DNA from: Bacteroidota bacterium
Lineage (GTDB): Bacteria; Bacteroidota; Bacteroidia; Chitinophagales; Saprospiraceae
Reading direction: 5' to 3'
NCBI GenBank assembly: GCA_008501835.1
Contig: QQUB01000946.1
Coordinates: 1 to 9,474 of the forward strand
DNA length: 9,474 nt
The translations under genes were made by a program, and so were the position numbers. Of the stretch, positions 7,071-9,474 are shown in pieces; within the stretch, counting starts at the first letter, position 1, and each line of letters opens with the position of its first letter. The notes below the pieces were generated by a model. It ran no database searches. It had not been told where the DNA came from and saw nothing but the letters and a program-made list of their open reading frames with translations.

Positions 7071-9188
7071 ATGACTGAAAATAAAACGCCAACCATTATA
7101 AGAGATATCAGCTGGTTATCATTTAATTACAGAGTTATGCAGGAGGCGAAGGATCCGAGGGTGCCGCTCTTTGAAAGGATTAAGTTCCTCGCCATATACT
7201 CTTCTAACCTGGATGAATTCTTCAGAGTAAGGATGGCCAACCACAGAAACCTGCACAGAGGTGGAAAAAAAACGATCAAACAAGTGGATTACGATCCTCA
7301 GGAAATCATCGAGCATATCCAGGAAACCGTTAACAGACAGCAAGAAGAATACAGTGCCATTTTTCAGGATGAAATCGTTCCGGAACTGGAAAAGCATAAC
7401 ATCTTTCTCCTTAGGCGTCTCGACCTTAATGAAGAACAAAAAGAATTTGTAGAGAATTATTTCCAGGGACATATGTTACCCTTTGTGCAGCCGGTCTTAC
7501 TGGTAGGTAAAAAAATCCGCCCTTTCCTCAACAATGCAGCCTTGTACCTAACGGTTCTTATCCGGGAAAAAGGAATGCCGGAGGCAAAAAAGCAAATTGC
7601 TATTGTAAAAATACCTTCTGATCATTTACCCAGGTTTATTAAATTACCTTCAGCTCCGGGAATTCACCAAATCATTTTACTGGACGACATCGTACGCCAT
7701 AGTATTTCGTGGATGTTCCCAGGGTATGATATTATTGAAACCTACTCCATTAAATTGACCAGAGATGCCGAATTATATCTTGATGATGAATGGAGCGGTG
7801 ATTTGATGAATAAAATTAAATCAAGTCTGGTTAAACGACATGTAGGGCCTGCTTCCCGATTGATTTATGACAGGGAAATGCCACCATTGGTTTTGGACCG
7901 CTTGAAGGAAGTTCTTGAATTAGATGATCTCGACCTTTTGAAGGAAGGTCGTTACCACAACAACTCTGACTTTTTTAAATTTCCTGACTTTGGTCTGGAA
8001 AAATTGAAAGATCCACCACAACCTCCAATGCCTTATCCTCCCCTGGAAAAGGCAAAAGACTTTTTCAAAGCCTTAAAAGAAAAGGATCACTTCAACCACG
8101 TCCCTTATCACTCCTACGAATCTGTTGTGAGGTTCTTCGAAGAAGCAGCTGATGATCCGGATGTCACACACATCAAAATCGTACAATACCGTGTGGCTTC
8201 CAAGTCGCGGATTATGCAGGCTTTGATGAATGCTGTGAAACGCGGGAAACAGGTAAGTGCCTTCATCGAAATAAAAGCCAGATTTGATGAAGCTGCTAAC
8301 CTTAAGTGGGGGGAGAAACTTGAAAAAGCCGGAGTTACTGTTAATTACAGCATGCCCGGACTAAAGGTGCATTCCAAACTAGCGTTAGTTAGAAGAATGG
8401 AAAACGGATCTGACCAGCTTTATGCCTATCTGGCAACGGGTAATTTCCATGAGGGAACGGCCAAACTATACAGCGATATGGGTTTGTTCACCAGTGATCC
8501 ACGTCTTGTCAATGAGGTAGCCCGGGTATTTTCACACCTGGAAACCAAGGTCAAACCTACCAAAACATTTGATCATCTTTTGGTAGGTCAATTTAACCTA
8601 AGACCTCAGCTGGAAAAGCTTATTGACTTTGAGATCGACCAGGCTTTGGAAGGAAAAAAAGCTGAGATCATTTTGAAAATGAACAGCCTTCAGGATGAAA
8701 AAATGATCAACCATTTGTACCGGGCAAGTCAGGCAGGAGTTAAGATAAAATTAATAATCCGAGGCATATGTTGCCTGGTCCCCGGAATTAAAGGGCTCAG
8801 TGAAAATATCGAAGCGATAAGTATAGTGGACAGATATCTGGAGCATACCAGGGTTTTCATATTTCACCATGCAGGAGAAGACAAAACGTATTTATCCTCT
8901 GCAGACTGGATGACTAGAAATCTCAGTCATAGAATCGAAACAGCCTTTCCGGTATATGAGGCAAACATTAAAAAACAAATCATGGACCTGGTCAACATCC
9001 AGCTTTGTGACAGCGTAAAGGCCAGGATACTGGATGAGGATCAAACCAATACTTATAAAGTGGAAGGTTGCTCAGATATCAATATCAGGACCCAGGTAGA
9101 GTCCTACTATTTTATCAAAAGGCATTTGGAAACGGAGAAAAGGAAGCTGAAAAAAGCTTCCACTACTGCTCCCAAAACTTCCAGTTGA
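7071..9188 (+). CDS. ppk1: Polyphosphate kinase 1
   Basis: PPK1 reversibly transfers the terminal phosphate of ATP to polyphosphate chains, which store phosphate and energy and serve in stress responses. The start is ATG 7071 (705 residues, normal for PPK1), where the family's N-terminal pattern R-D-I-S-W-L-S-F-N begins at residue 11. The open frame extends upstream to TTG 6993, but that part is outside the family. The N-terminal and middle domains cover about 9-320 (S-N-L-D-E-F-F-R-V-R-M at 45-55). The two phospholipase-D-like C-terminal domains follow from about 325. The phosphorylated histidine is His434 in L-K-V-H-S-K-L (E. coli His435). The second conserved histidine is His592 in D-R-Y-L-E-H-T-R-V. 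Y-L-A-T-G-N-F-H (453-460) and Y-L-S-S-A-D-W-M-T-R-N (607-617) are intact, so the enzyme should be active. No ppx gene is adjacent. The Lys/Ser/Thr-rich tail (688-705) overlaps the opposing gene. Confidence 0.97.
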   Translation: MTENKTPTIIRDISWLSFNYRVMQEAKDPRVPLFERIKFLAIYSSNLDEFFRVRMANHRNLHRGGKKTIKQVDYDPQEIIEHIQETVNRQQEEYSAIFQDEIVPELEKHNIFLLRRLDLNEEQKEFVENYFQGHMLPFVQPVLLVGKKIRPFLNNAALYLTVLIREKGMPEAKKQIAIVKIPSDHLPRFIKLPSAPGIHQIILLDDIVRHSISWMFPGYDIIETYSIKLTRDAELYLDDEWSGDLMNKIKSSLVKRHVGPASRLIYDREMPPLVLDRLKEVLELDDLDLLKEGRYHNNSDFFKFPDFGLEKLKDPPQPPMPYPPLEKAKDFFKALKEKDHFNHVPYHSYESVVRFFEEAADDPDVTHIKIVQYRVASKSRIMQALMNAVKRGKQVSAFIEIKARFDEAANLKWGEKLEKAGVTVNYSMPGLKVHSKLALVRRMENGSDQLYAYLATGNFHEGTAKLYSDMGLFTSDPRLVNEVARVFSHLETKVKPTKTFDHLLVGQFNLRPQLEKLIDFEIDQALEGKKAEIILKMNSLQDEKMINHLYRASQAGVKIKLIIRGICCLVPGIKGLSENIEAISIVDRYLEHTRVFIFHHAGEDKTYLSSADWMTRNLSHRIETAFPVYEANIKKQIMDLVNIQLCDSVKARILDEDQTNTYKVEGCSDINIRTQVESYYFIKRHLETEKRKLKKASTTAPKTSS
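9135..9161 (-). terminator. Probable terminator of the barrel gene, inside the ppk1 coding end
   Basis: GGAAGCT (9142-9148) and AGCTTCC (9155-9161) form a perfect 7-bp stem with a 6-base loop. On the minus strand it begins one base after the TAG of the barrel gene and is followed by TTTTCTCC. The T-run is short, but the stem is the best in the window. On the plus strand no T-run follows, so it should not stop ppk1 transcripts. Confidence 0.5.
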
Positions 9189-9474
9189 TCTTTTTTTGGT
9201 TATTGCGACGGTTTTTCTTACGATCAATGACCTTGCGCTTTTTAATCACATAACGAACACTTACACCTGTTTGACTGTAAAAACGTTTTTCACCGCCGGT
9301 AATGTTAAAGGCGGGTTTATAATCCCAGGAGAAGTTAATTCTGGCAATGGTAAATTCAACCCCGGCGATAAGGGTTAAACCAAATGGGTCTTCTACAGGA
9401 GGATAACTTTCCGGAACGGAAATCCACCCTTTATGAATACCTCCGCCGGTATAAAAATTCAGGCGTCTTGTCAA
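9163..9474 (-). CDS. Outer-membrane beta-barrel-like protein, C-terminal fragment
   Basis: Only the last 103 codons are visible; the frame is still open at the right edge, and the first codon there (TTG) is probably an internal leucine. The fragment alternates polar and hydrophobic/aromatic residues, as membrane beta-strands do. A strand near F-Y-T-G-G-G-I precedes a G-L-T-L-I-A-G-V-E-F strand. A-R-I-N-F-S-W-D-Y-K-P-A-F and S-Q-T-G-V-S-V-R-Y-V-I follow. The 'D-Y-K-P' hairpin before a last G-x-S-V-R-Y strand is typical of Bacteroidota outer-membrane beta-barrel proteins, as I recall them. After the last strand is a very basic tail (K-K-R-K, R-K-K-N-R-R, K-K) ending in W-K-F-W-E-Q, instead of the usual terminal aromatic. 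The gene converges on ppk1 and overlaps it by 26 bp. The signal peptide, if any, lies outside the window. Function unknown; could be a porin-like or structural barrel. Confidence 0.7.
   Translation of the reverse strand: MTRRLNFYTGGGIHKGWISVPESYPPVEDPFGLTLIAGVEFTIARINFSWDYKPAFNITGGEKRFYSQTGVSVRYVIKKRKVIDRKKNRRNNQKKINWKFWEQ
9176..9197 (+). terminator. Weak terminator candidate after ppk1
   Basis: A 4-bp stem (AACT 9176-9179 with AGTT 9183-9186) spans the ppk1 stop and is followed by GATC and seven T (9191-9197). The T-run is good but the stem is very weak and not adjacent to it. It lies within the opposing barrel gene, where the T-run encodes lysines on the other strand. Confidence 0.2.

Noticed and set aside
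1..9474. Search for insertion sequences, CRISPR arrays, defence genes, tRNA or rRNA genes and long repeats
   Set aside because: Almost every base is explained by recognisable core or housekeeping-type genes and short gaps. No transposase, array, long repeat or RNA gene was seen.

Overview
The window looks like ordinary chromosomal DNA from a member of the Bacteroidota. The evidence is AT-leaning coding sequence, almost no Shine-Dalgarno sequences, several matches to the Bacteroidota promoter element TAnnTTTG, a secreted TPR protein, a Bacteroidota-style 'HSPF' methyltransferase and an outer-membrane beta-barrel fragment. A placement near Saprospiraceae or Chitinophagia is only an impression. 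I see no mobile element, CRISPR array, rRNA or tRNA.

Layout, left to right. A secreted TPR-repeat protein runs off the left edge on the minus strand (998 to below 1). Upstream of it on the same strand is full-length gyrA (3701-1101), encoding DNA gyrase subunit A. Both are preceded by a candidate -7 promoter element. Next, still on the minus strand, is a two-gene ABC import operon: an NrtB/SsuC-type permease (start 5869 or 5896), then an SsuB/TauB/NrtD-type ATPase (4712-3909), closed by an intrinsic terminator at about 3864-3839. No substrate-binding protein is encoded beside it. The permease has two extra C-terminal membrane segments and a long loop after its first helix.

Divergent from the operon on the plus strand is a class I SAM-dependent methyltransferase (about 6009-6845), whose 3' end contains a terminator-like hairpin. 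Then comes polyphosphate kinase 1 (ppk1, 7071-9188), with both conserved histidines, a candidate promoter about 150 bases upstream, and a leader that can fold into two mutually exclusive hairpins. The last gene, on the minus strand (above 9474 to 9163), is the C-terminal end of a probable outer-membrane beta-barrel protein. It overlaps the end of ppk1 tail to tail by 26 bp, and its probable terminator lies inside the ppk1 coding sequence.

The genes cover DNA topology (gyrA), import of a small unknown solute, methylation of an unknown substrate, and phosphate/energy storage (ppk1). They do not form one obvious pathway. I found no convincing new multi-gene system. The most interesting points are the ABC importer architecture, the ppk1 leader and the overlapping ppk1/barrel gene ends.
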